Counted from the stretch's first letter, positions 19,150-28,963 are shown. The stretch: 64,000 bases of DNA from Pleomorphomonas koreensis DSM 23070 (GCF_000425185.1 NZ_AULH01000006.1:186001-250000), one strand, 5' to 3'. Notes: a model not told the origin generated them from the sequence alone. Translations and numbers: made by a program.

Positions 19150-20049
19150 TCAGATTCCGGGCTCGGCGCGGCTTGCCAGCAACTGGTGGCGAACCCGCTC
19201 GCGATAGAAGACGTAGATGCCCGATCCGGCCACCACGGCGATGCCGACGAAGGTCAGGAGATCGGGCACGTCGCCCCACACCAGCCAGCCAAGGAAGATG
19301 GCGAAGGGGATGAAGGAATAGCGGAACTGGGCGACCAGCGAGATGTCGCCGTGCCGCATGGCGTCGATGGAGAAGTGGACGCCGAGCAGGCAGCCGACGC
19401 TGGCCAGCACGATCAGGCCGATCTGCATCATGTCCATCGGCTGCCAGACCTCGGTGGCCGCGAGCAGGCCGCAGGCGATCGTCACCATCACCTGGGTGAC
19501 CAGCGACACCACCGCGGTATCGGTATTCGGCGCGATGAAGCGAGTGGAAAGCTCGCGGATGGTGACCAGCACCACCGACAGCAGGATCAGCAGCGCCCAG
19601 GCGTTGAAGCCGTCCGGCCCCGGCCGGACGATGATCAGGATGCCGCAGAAGCCGACCGCCACCGACAGCCAGCGCCGCCAGCCCACCGCCTCGCCGAGGA
19701 GGATGGCGCCGGCCGCCGTCAGCGCCAGCGGCGTGGCTTGCGCGATGGCCGAGGCGTTGGCGATCGGCAGGTGCATCAGGCCGCCGATGTAGGCCAGCGT
19801 CGTCACACCCTCGACGATCGAGCGCGTCAGGACGAAGCGCGAGGTCTGGGGCAGCACGCGCGGCAGAAGGCCCATCTTCCAGACGATGACCAGCACCACC
19901 GCCGTGGCCAGAACCGAACGGAGGAACAGCACCTGGCCGAGCGGCAGGCCCTCGGCCGTCACCTTGATGGCGGTGTCGTTGATAATGAAGAACAGGCAGC
20001 TGAGCAGCATCGCGACGATGCCGCGCAGCGTGTCGCGGAAGTCGGTCAT
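19150..20049 (-). CDS. DMT-family transporter (EamA domains)
   Basis: A 299-residue protein with about ten helices arranged as two EamA repeats. The first (residues 8-140) contains the conserved stretch PIANASAIAQATPLALTAAGAILLGEAVG; the second spans residues 150-285. Family members export amino acids, nucleobases or other small metabolites from the inner membrane, or flip lipids. The substrate is unknown. It converges on mrp with 24 bases between stops. The start ATG at 20047-20049 opens with MTDFRDTLRGI. Confidence 0.88.
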   Translation of the reverse strand: MTDFRDTLRGIVAMLLSCLFFIINDTAIKVTAEGLPLGQVLFLRSVLATAVVLVIVWKMGLLPRVLPQTSRFVLTRSIVEGVTTLAYIGGLMHLPIANASAIAQATPLALTAAGAILLGEAVGWRRWLSVAVGFCGILIIVRPGPDGFNAWALLILLSVVLVTIRELSTRFIAPNTDTAVVSLVTQVMVTIACGLLAATEVWQPMDMMQIGLIVLASVGCLLGVHFSIDAMRHGDISLVAQFRYSFIPFAIFLGWLVWGDVPDLLTFVGIAVVAGSGIYVFYRERVRHQLLASRAEPGI

Positions 20050-20168
20050 GGGACGGGGTTTGCCTCGAGAACGGTCAATCTGCCCCTATATCGCCCATGG
20101 AACGATTCACGGCAAGGAAAGACTCCATGTCGCTGACGTCCGCCTGACGCGTGACCTGCCGGTGGCTG

Positions 20169-21170
20169 TCAGCCGTCCAGATTGCCGATCGCCACCACCG
20201 TCCGGCCGGCCAGGCGACCATCGACGATGCGGCGGGCGGCATCGATGGCCGCATCGAGCGGAATCACCTGCGTCATGGCGGCGAGCCGGCGCCGATCGAC
20301 CGTTTCCGACAGGCGTTGCCAGATCGCCTCGCGCTGCGCGGCCGGCAGGCGGACGCTGTCGACGCCGATCAGGCTGACGCCGCGCAGGATGAACGGCGCC
20401 ACGCTGGCAGGAAAATCCATGCCGGCGGCATTGCCGCAGGCGATCGCCGCGCCGCCCGGCTTCAGCATCGACACGACATGGGCGAGCACGGTCGAGCCGA
20501 CGGTGTCGAAGGCCGCCGCCCAGCGCTCCCTGGCGAGCGGCTTCAGCGGGCCGGCGAAGGGCTCGCGGCCGATCACCTCGGCGGCGCCGAGCGCCCGCAG
20601 CCGTTCGGCCTCCTCCGGCCGGCCGGTGACGGCGGTGACGCTCCAGCCGGCATCCGCCAGCAGCAGCACGGCGAGCGAGCCGACGCCGCCGGCCGCGCCG
20701 GTTACCACCACCGGGCCGTCGGCCGGCGACAGGCCGTGGCGGGCAAGGCGCTCCAGCCCGGCGGCGACGGTGACGCCGGCCGTGCCGAGCGCCATCGCCT
20801 CGACCGGCGACAGTGTTGGAGGCCGCCGCACCAGCCAATCGCCGGAGACGCGCATCCGCCCGGCCCAGGCGCCGAGATGCGTCTCGCCGACGCCCCAGCC
20901 GGTCAGGATCACCTCGTCGCCGGGCCGCCAGCGCGTGTCGTCGGAGGCGATCACCGTGGCCGCGGCATCGACGCCCGGCACCATCGGCCAGCGGCGCACC
21001 ACCGGCAGGCGGCCGGTGACGGCGAGACCGTCCTTGAAGTTCACCGCCGAGGCGCGGACGGCCAGCGTCACGTCGCCATCCATCAGGTCGGCTTCGGCAA
21101 GCCGGGCGAGGCGCGCGCTCGTGGCGCCCTCGCCGTTCCGTTCGAGCAGCACCGCGGCGAAATCGGTCAT
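20169..21170 (-). CDS. Zinc-independent quinone-type oxidoreductase (AcuI/YhdH-like)
   Basis: A 333-residue medium-chain reductase. The N-terminal GroES-like domain has ASAVNFKDGLAVTGRLP and the 'PGVDAAATV' turn. The Rossmann domain has GAAGGVGSLAVLLLADAGW (about residue 155) for NADPH. Zinc-binding cysteines are absent. The layout (NFKD motif, GTAG at the domain junction) matches acrylyl-CoA reductase AcuI/YhdH, which reduces acrylyl-CoA to propionyl-CoA. Other quinone oxidoreductases cannot be excluded. A six-residue upstream extension is open; MTDFAAVLLER is preferred. Confidence 0.82.
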   Translation of the reverse strand: MTDFAAVLLERNGEGATSARLARLAEADLMDGDVTLAVRASAVNFKDGLAVTGRLPVVRRWPMVPGVDAAATVIASDDTRWRPGDEVILTGWGVGETHLGAWAGRMRVSGDWLVRRPPTLSPVEAMALGTAGVTVAAGLERLARHGLSPADGPVVVTGAAGGVGSLAVLLLADAGWSVTAVTGRPEEAERLRALGAAEVIGREPFAGPLKPLARERWAAAFDTVGSTVLAHVVSMLKPGGAAIACGNAAGMDFPASVAPFILRGVSLIGVDSVRLPAAQREAIWQRLSETVDRRRLAAMTQVIPLDAAIDAARRIVDGRLAGRTVVAIGNLDG

Positions 21171-21396
21171 CCCTGTTCCTCCCTGCATCCGCCACCGTTT
21201 ACCACGACGACGATTTGGCCAGTACCTTCAAAACACTCGCGGATCGACGTTTTCCGCGGAAAAGCGCCGCCCGCGACCGGCCCGCGCAACGCCATTAACG
21301 GCTTTTCAAGGTTAATCCGCCAGCATCCGGACCGGGAGCAGCTTTCGTCTCCGTCATCGTTCGTCACAGTCCTGTTCCCGCGGAGGCCGTCAGTCC

Positions 21397-22635
21397 ATGC
21401 GTCGCGTTCCTCGTAGCAGAGTCCGGCCCGGACACGGGCGCGTCGGGCTCGTCGCCGCCGGCGTGGTGTTTCTCGCTGCCGCGGCCTTCCCGACCCGCGT
21501 GGCCTACCAGGACATCGCCAGCCTCGTCGTCGACCAGATCAACAAGCCGGAAAGCCGCTGGGCGGTGACGCTCGGCGTCGGACCGGGCGGCGAGAGCACC
21601 GTGGTCGCGCCGCGCCTCGGCGAGGTCAAGGCCGCCTCGGCCCGCGTCGAGATGAACGGCGGCTCGATCGTCGTCGAGGGCGTCGGCGACGTCATCACCG
21701 GCGCCATCGACGGCTCGGCCTTCGTGCCCGACGAGGAGCGCATCGACCGCTCGTGGAAGGGCGACCTGCCGATGACGGTCACGACGCCGCCCACCGAGCG
21801 CGGCTTCTCGGCCGGCTCGATCACCTTCAACGACAACAGCCGCCTGACGCCGCCGGCCGTGCTGCCGACCATGGCCTTCGAGGAATCGTCGGCGCCGCTG
21901 TCCGTTCTCGCCGTATCGCGCTTCATCAGCCCCAAGCCGGAGACCGCCGTCGCCGATCTCGCGCCGATACCGCTGCCCCAGCACAAGCCCGGCCGGACGA
22001 TGCTGGTGGCGTCGAGCTATCCGTCGCGCGCCTACGCGCCGGCCGAGACCGGCGCCGCCGCCTCGGCGCTGCTGGCCGCCTACGCGCCCGACAGCTCGGT
22101 GGTCAGCCAGGACATGTTCGCGCCGCTGTTCGCCATGCCCGGCGACAAGCCCGAGCCACCGGCGCCGGTGGTGCGGCCGGGCGATCACTGGTGGGCGGCC
22201 AATCCGCTGCCGGCCAGCGTCTGGAACGACGGCGAGCAGAAATGCCTCGCCGAGGCGATCTATTTCGAGGCGCGCTCCGAACCGCGCAAGGGCCAGATCG
22301 CCGTGGCGCAGGTGGTGCTCAACCGCGTCAAGAATCCGGCCTACCCCGAGACCATCTGCAAGGTGGTCTACCAGAACCGCGACCGCTACAACGAGTGCCA
22401 GTTCTCGTTCGCCTGCGACGGCAAGCGCGACATCATCTTCGACAAGGCGGCCTTCAGGCGGGCGCAGCAGATCGCCGGCGAGGTGACCAGCGGCGCCGCC
22501 TGGATCGACGAAGTCGGCACGGCCACCCACTATCACGCCACCTACGTGCGGCCGAACTGGGCGAGCGTGTTCAAGAAGAAGGCGAAGATCGGCATGCACG
22601 TCTTCTACCAGACGATCAACGGCGGCTGGAGCTGA
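21397..22635 (+). CDS. Cell wall hydrolase, SleB type
   Basis: A 412-residue exported protein. A basic N-terminus and one hydrophobic segment (about residues 16-32) anchor or export it. A long linker to about residue 265 is rich in Pro, Ala and Ser. The C-terminal Hydrolase_2 domain starts at about residue 280 (KCLAEAIYFEARSEPRKGQIAVAQVVLNRVKNPAYPETICKVVYQN) with the catalytic Glu in EAIYFEAR. Two conserved cysteines (NECQFSFACDGK) follow, and the domain ends in THYHATYVRPNWA. It cleaves peptidoglycan glycan strands during growth or division. It precedes glyS by 140 bases on the same strand. Confidence 0.9.
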   Translation: MRRVPRSRVRPGHGRVGLVAAGVVFLAAAAFPTRVAYQDIASLVVDQINKPESRWAVTLGVGPGGESTVVAPRLGEVKAASARVEMNGGSIVVEGVGDVITGAIDGSAFVPDEERIDRSWKGDLPMTVTTPPTERGFSAGSITFNDNSRLTPPAVLPTMAFEESSAPLSVLAVSRFISPKPETAVADLAPIPLPQHKPGRTMLVASSYPSRAYAPAETGAAASALLAAYAPDSSVVSQDMFAPLFAMPGDKPEPPAPVVRPGDHWWAANPLPASVWNDGEQKCLAEAIYFEARSEPRKGQIAVAQVVLNRVKNPAYPETICKVVYQNRDRYNECQFSFACDGKRDIIFDKAAFRRAQQIAGEVTSGAAWIDEVGTATHYHATYVRPNWASVFKKKAKIGMHVFYQTINGGWS

Positions 22636-22775
22636 GAGCCGCGTTTTCCCCCTCGCTTCCTCGCGTCCGTCCGCCTCTGCCGCGCCTATTCGGGGATGAC
22701 ATTCAGCCCCGAACCGACTAATCAGGCGCAGCATCGCCAGACGACCGGCACCGCCGGGACGACCCGAGGACCACC

Positions 22776-24815
22776 ATGCCCGATCTGCTCATCGAACTCT
22801 TTTCCGAAGAGATCCCCGCCCGCATGCAGGCGAAGGCCGCCGACGATCTCAAGGGCCTGGTGACGGGCGGTCTGGTGGACGCCGGCCTCACCTACGAAAG
22901 CGCCGCCGCCTTCGCCACGCCGCGCCGCCTGACGCTGACCGTCCACGGCCTCACCACCCGTTCGCCCGACATCCGCGAGGAGAAGAAGGGGCCGCGCACC
23001 GACGCGCCGGCCGGCGCCATCCAGGGTTTTCTGCGCGGCGCCGGGCTCGATGACATAGCGAAAGCGCGCGTCGTCTCCGATCCGAAGAAGGGCGACTTCT
23101 ATGTCGCCGACCTCGTGAAATCCGGCCGCGCCGCCGAAGGCATCATCGCCGAGCTGATGCCGTCGGTGATCCGCGGTTTCCCCTGGCCGAAGTCGCAGCG
23201 CTGGGGCTCGGGCACGCTGCGCTGGGTGCGGCCGCTGCATTCGATCGTCTGCACCTTCGGCCCGGAGACCGAGGAGCCGGTCGTCGTCGACTTCGAGGTC
23301 GACGGCATCCGCTCCGGCAACGTCACCTACGGCCACCGCTTCCTCGCCCCCGAGGCGATCAAGGTGAGGCGCTTCTCCGACTATGTCGAGAAGCTCGAAA
23401 AGGCCAGGGTGGTGCTCGATCCGGCCCGCCGGCGCGACATCATCCTGCACGACGCCCGCGATCTGGCGCTGGCCGCCGGCCTGGAACTGGTCGAGGACGA
23501 GGGCCTGCTGCATGAGGTGGCCGGCCTCGTCGAATGGCCGGTGGTGTTGATGGGTTCGTTCGATTCCGCTTTCCTCGACGTGCCCGACGAGGTGATCCGC
23601 GCCACCATCCGCGCCAACCAGAAGTGCTTCGTGCTGCGGGACCCCAGGACCGGCCGCCTCGCCAACCGCTTCATCCTGACCTCCAACATGGCGGCGACCG
23701 ACGGCGGCGCCACCATCGTCGCCGGCAACGAGCGCGTCATCCGCGCCCGCCTGTCGGACGCCAAGTTCTTCTGGGACGGCGATCTCGCCATTTCGCTCGA
23801 CACGCTGGTGCCCAAGCTCGACGGCATCACCTTCCACGAGAAGCTCGGCAGCCAGGGCGACCGCGTGCGGCGCATCGTGGAGCTTGCCCGCGAGATCGCG
23901 CCGCTGGTCGGTGCCGATCCCGACAAGGCGGCCCGCGCCGCCCTGCTCGCCAAGGCCGACCTGCTCACCGGCGTGGTCGGCGAGTTCCCCGAGGTGCAGG
24001 GCCTGATGGGCCGCTATTACGCCGCCCACGCCGGCGAGGATACGGCGGTGGCCGCCGCCATCGAGGAGCACTGGAAGCCGCAGGGGCCATCCGACCGGGT
24101 GCCGGCGGCGCCGGTCTCCATCGCCGTGGCGCTGGCCGACAAGCTCGACACGCTCACCGGCTTCTGGGCGATCGACGAAAAGCCGACCGGCAGCAAGGAC
24201 CCGTTCGCGCTGCGCCGGGCGGCGCTCGGCGTCATCCGCATCATCCTCGACAACGGCGTGCGCCTGCCGCTCGGCGCCTATGCCGAGAAGACGCCCGATC
24301 TCCTCAACTTCTTCGCCGACCGGCTGAAGGTGCAGCTCCGCGAGCAGGGCAACCGCTTCGATCTCGTCGACGCGGTGTTCGCGCTTGGCGGCCAGGACGA
24401 CCTGTTGCTGATCGTCAAGCGCGTCGAGGCGCTCGGCGCCCTGCTCGCCACCGACGACGGCAGGAACCTCCTCGCCGGCTACAAGCGCGCCGCCAACATC
24501 CTGAAGGCCGAGGAGAAGAAGGGCACCGCGGTCGCCGCCGCCGTCGATGCCGCGCTGTTCCGCGAGGTGGAGGAGAAGGCACTCGCCGCCGCCGTGGAGA
24601 CGGCCGCCACGGCCGCCCGCACCGCCGTCGCCGCCGAGGACTTCGAGGGCGCCATGAAGGCGCTGGCGACGCTGCGGGCGCCGGTCGACGCCTTCTTCGA
24701 CAAGGTGCTGGTCAACGACGCCGACGCCGCCGTGCGCGCCAACCGCCTCGCCCTCCTGACCGTGCTGCGCGACGCCTGCCATCAGGTCGCCGACTTCTCG
24801 AAGATCGAAGGCTGA
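22776..24815 (+). CDS. glyS: Glycine--tRNA ligase beta subunit
   Basis: A 679-residue beta chain of the bacterial alpha2beta2 glycyl-tRNA synthetase. The opening [18 protein letters not shown] and the block [16 protein letters not shown] are diagnostic. The HD-like middle region and the C-terminal anticodon-binding DALR-type region ([10 protein letters not shown] near the end) are all present, and the length is normal. The alpha subunit gene glyQ, usually close upstream in Rhizobiales, is not adjacent; the neighbour is a cell wall hydrolase. The gene ends before a strong terminator. Confidence 0.97.
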   Translation: MPDLLIELFSEEIPARMQAKAADDLKGLVTGGLVDAGLTYESAAAFATPRRLTLTVHGLTTRSPDIREEKKGPRTDAPAGAIQGFLRGAGLDDIAKARVVSDPKKGDFYVADLVKSGRAAEGIIAELMPSVIRGFPWPKSQRWGSGTLRWVRPLHSIVCTFGPETEEPVVVDFEVDGIRSGNVTYGHRFLAPEAIKVRRFSDYVEKLEKARVVLDPARRRDIILHDARDLALAAGLELVEDEGLLHEVAGLVEWPVVLMGSFDSAFLDVPDEVIRATIRANQKCFVLRDPRTGRLANRFILTSNMAATDGGATIVAGNERVIRARLSDAKFFWDGDLAISLDTLVPKLDGITFHEKLGSQGDRVRRIVELAREIAPLVGADPDKAARAALLAKADLLTGVVGEFPEVQGLMGRYYAAHAGEDTAVAAAIEEHWKPQGPSDRVPAAPVSIAVALADKLDTLTGFWAIDEKPTGSKDPFALRRAALGVIRIILDNGVRLPLGAYAEKTPDLLNFFADRLKVQLREQGNRFDLVDAVFALGGQDDLLLIVKRVEALGALLATDDGRNLLAGYKRAANILKAEEKKGTAVAAAVDAALFREVEEKALAAAVETAATAARTAVAAEDFEGAMKALATLRAPVDAFFDKVLVNDADAAVRANRLALLTVLRDACHQVADFSKIEG

Positions 24816-24838
24816 TCCATCGTTATTTATGACGAGAC

Positions 24839-24878
24839 GAGCCGCCCGCCAATGTTGGCGGGCGGCTCTTCTGTTTTC
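24839..24878 (+). terminator. Intrinsic terminator of glyS
   Basis: A perfect 12-base-pair stem (GAGCCGCCCGCC, 24839-24850; GGCGGGCGGCTC, 24857-24868) with a 6-base loop AATGTT, followed by the T-rich TTCTGTTTTC. It starts 23 bases after the glyS stop. Confidence 0.9.
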
Positions 24879-24896
24879 ATCCGGCGGAACGAAGTT

Positions 24897-24934
24897 CGGC
24901 CGAAATCGTTACGATTCGGCCGGTATGCTTTTTT
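24897..24934 (+). terminator. Second, tandem terminator-like hairpin
   Basis: An inverted repeat (CGGCCGAAATCGT, 24897-24909; ACGATTCGGCCG, 24911-24922, one unpaired base) is followed six bases later by six T residues (24929-24934). It lies between the glyS terminator and the promoter of the HD gene, so it would back up the first terminator. Confidence 0.55.
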
Positions 24935-24957
24935 GCACGTTTCTTACGCAAAAGGGG

Positions 24958-24985
24958 TTGGCAGTTACGACTTTCGGCGTATGCT
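24958..24985 (+). promoter_or_regulatory. Candidate promoter of the HD-domain gene
   Basis: TTGGCA (24958-24963), a 16-base spacer, then TATGCT (24980-24985). Transcription would begin near 24992, about 28 bases before the TTG start of the HD gene. It directly follows the two tandem terminators, so the gene has its own transcript. Confidence 0.5.
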
Positions 24986-25019
24986 GGCCGTCATATCTTA
25001 GCCAAACGGATGAGCGCTG

Positions 25020-25670
25020 TTGACCTTTTCGCTGTTCTCTCCGCACGACCGCCTTGCTTCCCTGCTGCTGCCCCACTCGGGCGCCTGCGTCTGCACCACG
25101 GACGGCAGCCATGACGTTTCCCACCTGATCCGCGTCTGGAAGAACGCCACCATCATCTCGGACAACGAGGGTGGCGACAGCGAGATTCTCGTTGCCGCGG
25201 TGCTGCTGCACGATTGCGTCGCTGTCGAGAAGAATTCGCCCGACCGGCCGCGCGCCTCGCAACTCTCGGGGCGCAAGGCGCGGGGCATCCTGGCCGAAAT
25301 CGGCTGGGAAGCGGAGCGGCGGGAGAAGGTGGCGCACGCCATCGAGGCGCACAGCTTCTCGGGCGGCATCGAGCCGCTGACGCTGGAAGCACGCATCCTG
25401 CAGGACGCCGACCGGCTGGACGCCATCGGCATGATCGGCGCCGCCCGCTGCTTCTATGTGGCTGGTCGGCTTAACAATCATCTCTACGATGCCGGCGATC
25501 CGGCCGCCGAGGAGCGGCCGCTCAACGACAGCCGCTTCGCGCTCGACCACTTCATGACCAAGCTGTTCCGGCTGTGCGACGGCTTCAAGACGGCCACCGG
25601 CCGCCGCCTCGCCGCCGAGCGGCACGCCCGGCTGAAGCGCTTCTACGACGATTTGCTGGAAGAGATTTGA
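25020..25670 (+). CDS. HD-domain phosphohydrolase (YedJ-like)
   Basis: A 216-residue cytoplasmic HD-superfamily metal phosphohydrolase. The pattern is H..DVSHLIRVWKNA near residue 31, LLHDCVAVEKNSP near residue 63 (the HD pair), and ILQDADRLDAIG near residue 126, as in YedJ-type proteins that hydrolyse nucleotides or phosphoesters. The actual substrate is not known. The start is a TTG at 25020; the nearest ATG (25010) is out of frame. A promoter sits directly upstream, and a large inverted repeat follows the stop. Confidence 0.82.
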   Translation: MTFSLFSPHDRLASLLLPHSGACVCTTDGSHDVSHLIRVWKNATIISDNEGGDSEILVAAVLLHDCVAVEKNSPDRPRASQLSGRKARGILAEIGWEAERREKVAHAIEAHSFSGGIEPLTLEARILQDADRLDAIGMIGAARCFYVAGRLNNHLYDAGDPAAEERPLNDSRFALDHFMTKLFRLCDGFKTATGRRLAAERHARLKRFYDDLLEEI

Positions 25671-25687
25671 GGCGCCCCTTTCGGGAT

Positions 25688-25765
25688 GAGGTGGTCCGCC
25701 TTCGCGGACCATGACATTGTTGTTGTTATGTTTAATCGTCATGGTCCGCGAAGGCGGACCACCTC
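25688..25765. repeat. 28-base perfect inverted repeat with self-complementary arms
   Basis: The arms at 25688-25715 and 25738-25765 are exact reverse complements over 28 bases, with a 22-base AT-rich spacer. Each arm can also fold alone, since GGTCCGC and GCGGACC flank a 4-base loop. It occupies the gap between the convergent HD and Nudix genes. It could be a bidirectional transcription end or a REP/BIME-like interspersed element. I found no second copy in the window. Confidence 0.85.
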
Positions 25766-25812
25766 GGGCAGGAAGAGGCAAACCAGCCGGAACCGGCAGC
25801 CCCGTCACCCCC

Positions 25813-26352
25813 TCAGAGCAATCCCTTGAGCCGGATCAGCCCCAGCGCCGCCACCGTGGTGGCGTCGCGGATGACGCCGTCGGCGATCATCGCCTCCACC
25901 TCGGAAAGCGGAAAGGCGCGGGAGACGAGGTCGGCCTCCTCAGCTTCCAGCGCCGTGGCGCCGGCCGTCAGGTCCTCGGCCAGGAAGACGTGGTAGCGCT
26001 GCGAGGAGTAGCCGTAGGCGAGGAACAGCGCGCCGACATAGGTCATCTTGCCGGCAACGATGCCGGTTTCCTCGCCGAGTTCGGCGCGGGCGACCTCCTC
26101 CGGCGGCACGTCGGGCCGCGTTTCCCATGAGCCCTGCGGCAGCTCCCAGTAGCGGCCGGCCACCGGGTAGCGATATTGCTCGACGAGATGGATCAGGCGG
26201 CGCGGCCGGTCGACGGCGGCGATGGCCACGAAGTCCGGCTTCTCGACGACGCCGTAGAGGCCGCGCGAGCCGTCCGGCCGCTCGATGGCGTCCTCGCGGA
26301 CGCGCATCCAGCGGTTCTCATAGACGACGCGGCTCTCGACGGTGCGGATCAC
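25813..26352 (-). CDS. Nudix hydrolase
   Basis: A 179-residue Nudix protein of the ADP-ribose/nucleoside-diphosphate-sugar pyrophosphatase type. The region AGRYWELPQGSWETRPDVPPEEVARAELGEETGI (about residues 65-100) is a diverged Nudix box: the Glu-Glu pair of AELGEETGI is kept, but Ala stands where the consensus has Arg before the first Glu, and the usual GG..E spacing is altered. Activity may therefore be changed. The start is a GTG at 26352, one base after the stop of the response regulator gene, so the two are translationally coupled. Confidence 0.85.
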   Translation of the reverse strand: MIRTVESRVVYENRWMRVREDAIERPDGSRGLYGVVEKPDFVAIAAVDRPRRLIHLVEQYRYPVAGRYWELPQGSWETRPDVPPEEVARAELGEETGIVAGKMTYVGALFLAYGYSSQRYHVFLAEDLTAGATALEAEEADLVSRAFPLSEVEAMIADGVIRDATTVAALGLIRLKGLL

Positions 26353-26353
26353 C

Positions 26354-27037
26354 TCAGATCAGGCCGTGCTCGGCCATCCAGGCGGAGGTGATGGCGGCCT
26401 GGCTGCGCGAAGTGATCTTCAGCGTTTCCAGGATCTTGCCGACATGCGCCTTGACGGTCGCCTCGGAGATGCCGAGCTGATAGGCGATCTGCTTGTTGAG
26501 GAGGCCGTCGCCCAGGAGCTGGAACACCTTGAGCTGCTGCGGCGACAATTCGGCCACCAGCGCCGAGCGTTCCAGCACCGCCTGCGACACCGCCGAATTG
26601 TCGGCGCCGACCTCGATAATGGTGCCGCCGTCGAGCACCGTCTCGATGGCCGCGGCCAGCATGTCCTCAGACGAACGCTTGCCGATGAAGGCGCGGCAGC
26701 CGAGATCGAGGCAACCCTGCGCCAGTTCCTCGCCGGAATTGGAGGAATAGACCACCACGAAAGCCTTCGGCGCCAGCGAGCGGACGTGCTTGATGGTGTC
26801 GAGGCCGCGCATGCCGGGCATCACCAGGTCGGTGATGACCAGGGTGTTGTCGCCGGTGTCGAGCACGGCGTCGGCAAGTTCATCGTAGGCGGTGGCCAGA
26901 ATCGGCTGCCGGAAGCCGAAGCGTTTCTTCAGGATGCGCACCACGGCCGACTGGATGATCGGATGGTCCTCGGCGACGATCGCCGTCCAATTCTGGCCGA
27001 CGTCGGCCGGCTGCGCGTCTTCTACCCGCTCGCTCAT
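26354..27037 (-). CDS. LuxR-family (NarL-type) response regulator
   Basis: A 227-residue two-domain regulator. The receiver domain (about residues 17-135) has the acidic pocket AEDHP, the phospho-acceptor Asp near residue 70 in VITDLVMPGM, and the conserved Lys in FIGKRSS. The C-terminal HTH_LuxR reads LSPQQLKVFQLLGDGLLNKQIAYQLGISEATVKAHVGKIL. No cognate kinase gene is next to it. It is followed one base later by the Nudix gene, an unusual partner. The ATG at 27037 is preferred over a TTG one codon earlier. Confidence 0.92.
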   Translation of the reverse strand: MSERVEDAQPADVGQNWTAIVAEDHPIIQSAVVRILKKRFGFRQPILATAYDELADAVLDTGDNTLVITDLVMPGMRGLDTIKHVRSLAPKAFVVVYSSNSGEELAQGCLDLGCRAFIGKRSSEDMLAAAIETVLDGGTIIEVGADNSAVSQAVLERSALVAELSPQQLKVFQLLGDGLLNKQIAYQLGISEATVKAHVGKILETLKITSRSQAAITSAWMAEHGLI

Positions 27038-27070
27038 CAATCCACCCTACCCGCTGGAACGAAATGACCA

Positions 27071-28744
27071 CTACATGTTCGGATAATTGGGTCCGCCCGC
27101 CCCCTCCGGAACGACCCAATCGATATTCTGATTGGGGTCCTTGATATCACAAGTTTTGCAGTGAACACAGTTTGGGGCATTGATTACATAACGCGGCCCG
27201 GCATTTGGCTCGTTTATCCACTCGTAGACGCCGGCCGGGCAGTAGCGGACGGACGGACCGGCGAACACCTCGAGTTCCGAAATCTTCTGGAGGTCCGGGT
27301 CGAGAACCCTGAGATGAACCGGCTGGTCCTCCTCGTGGGCGGTGCCCGACAGGAACACCGACGACAGCTTGTCGAAGGTGAGCTTGCCGTCCGGCTTAGG
27401 GTAAGCGATCGGCTGGAAGCGGGCGGCCGGCTTCAGGCAGTCGGCGTCGGTCTTGCCGTGGCGGAGCGTGCCGAAGGGCGACACGCCGAACAGCGTCTGC
27501 ATCCACATGTCGAGGCCGCCGAGGCCGATGCCGAGAAGCGTGCCGAACTTCGACCACAGCGGCTTGACGTTGCGCACCGGGTTGAGGTCCCGGCCGATGG
27601 CCGAGCCGCGCCAGCCCGTCTCGAAGGCGGAAAGCTCGTCCTGTGCCCGACCAGCAGCGATCGCCTCGATGGCCGCATCGGCCGCGAGGATGCCCGAATG
27701 AACGGCGTTGTGGCTGCCCTTGATGCGCGGCACGTTCATGAAGCCGGCCGCGCAGCCGATCAGCGCGCCGCCGGGAAACACCAGCTTCGGCACCGACTGC
27801 CAGCCGCCCTCGGTGAGCGCCCGCGCGCCGTAGGAGACGCGCCGGCCGCCCTCGAAGGTGTCGCGCACCAGCGGGTGCGTCTTGAAGCGCTGGAACTCCT
27901 CGAACGGCGAGAGATAGGGATTTTCGTAGTTGAGGTGGACGACGAAGCCGACGGCCACCTGATTGTTCTCAAGGTGGTAGAGGAAGGAGCCGCCGCCGGT
28001 GCCGGCGCCGAGCGGCCAGCCGAAGGAATGCTGCACGAGGCCGGGCCGGGCCCTCTCCGGCGCCACCTCCCACAGCTCCTTGATGCCGATGCCGAATTTC
28101 TGCGGCTCGCAGCCGTTGTCGAGCCGATAGCGGGCGATCAGCCTCTTGGTGAGCGAGCCGCGCGCGCCCTCGGCGAACAGGGTGTATTTCGCCAGAAGCG
28201 CCATGCCGCGCTGGTAGTTGGTGCCGGGCGTGCCGTCCTTCTTCACGCCCATGTCGCCGGTGGCGACGCCGATCACCCGGCCGGCCTCGTCGTGGAGCAC
28301 TTCGGCGGCGGCGAAGCCCGGATAGATCTCGACGCCGAGCGCCTCGGCCTTCTGCGCCAGCCAGCGGCAGACGTTGCCCAGCGACACGGCGTAGGCGCCG
28401 TGGTTGTGCATCAGCGGCGGCAGGAGGACGTTGGGCAGGCGGATGCCGGTCTTCCCGAACAGGAAATAGAAGCGGTCGTCGGTGACCGGCGTCCTGAACG
28501 GATTGCCGGGATCATCGCGCCAGTCGGGCAGCAGCGCCGAGATGCCCGAGACGTCGACCACGGCGCCGGACAGGATGTGGGCGCCGACCTCCGAGCCTTT
28601 TTCCAGCACCAGCACGGATATGTCCTGCCCGCCGGCGGCGGCCCGCTGCTTCAGGCGGATGGCGGCGGCAAGGCCGGCCGGGCCGGCGCCGACGATCACC
28701 ACGTCGAATTCCATCGACTCACGCTCGGGCAGTTCGGTGCTCAT
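27071..28744 (-). CDS. etfD: Electron transfer flavoprotein-ubiquinone oxidoreductase
   Basis: A 557-residue flavoprotein that passes electrons from ETF (fatty-acid and amino-acid oxidation) to ubiquinone at the inner membrane. The FAD dinucleotide motif is [19 protein letters not shown] (about residues 15-33). The ubiquinone region contains [28 protein letters not shown]. The C-terminal [4Fe-4S] ligands are YCPAGVYEW and [13 protein letters not shown], with [16 protein letters not shown] at the end. Length and motifs are complete. It is divergent from the uracil-DNA glycosylase gene and lies 33 bases upstream of the response regulator on the same strand. Confidence 0.97.
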   Translation of the reverse strand: MSTELPERESMEFDVVIVGAGPAGLAAAIRLKQRAAAGGQDISVLVLEKGSEVGAHILSGAVVDVSGISALLPDWRDDPGNPFRTPVTDDRFYFLFGKTGIRLPNVLLPPLMHNHGAYAVSLGNVCRWLAQKAEALGVEIYPGFAAAEVLHDEAGRVIGVATGDMGVKKDGTPGTNYQRGMALLAKYTLFAEGARGSLTKRLIARYRLDNGCEPQKFGIGIKELWEVAPERARPGLVQHSFGWPLGAGTGGGSFLYHLENNQVAVGFVVHLNYENPYLSPFEEFQRFKTHPLVRDTFEGGRRVSYGARALTEGGWQSVPKLVFPGGALIGCAAGFMNVPRIKGSHNAVHSGILAADAAIEAIAAGRAQDELSAFETGWRGSAIGRDLNPVRNVKPLWSKFGTLLGIGLGGLDMWMQTLFGVSPFGTLRHGKTDADCLKPAARFQPIAYPKPDGKLTFDKLSSVFLSGTAHEEDQPVHLRVLDPDLQKISELEVFAGPSVRYCPAGVYEWINEPNAGPRYVINAPNCVHCKTCDIKDPNQNIDWVVPEGAGGPNYPNM

Positions 28745-28963
28745 GGCTCACTCTCTTCCAAGCAGCTGATCGGCAAGGATCTTTGCAACCATCGCGCCAG
28801 GCGGCGGCGCGCCGGCTACCGACAAACACGGATGAAGCGCATTGCGGCTCTTCAACCACGAACGGCCGGCGCGATCAAACGCTTTCGGGCCGGCTCCGGC
28901 GCTTTCGCAAGCCTGACGGCTGCGGCGTTTCCACGGCGGCCGTCCTCGTCTATAGAGAAGGCC

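Noticed and set aside
20128-20148. A seven-codon frame (MSLTSA, stop) after a GGAAAG ribosome-like site between two minus-strand genes
   Set aside because: Too short to support, no following gene on that strand and no attenuator structure.
22689-22713. Hairpin TTCGGGG/CCCCGAA between the cell wall hydrolase and glyS genes
   Set aside because: Seven base pairs with an 11-base loop and no T-run; not strong enough for a terminator call.
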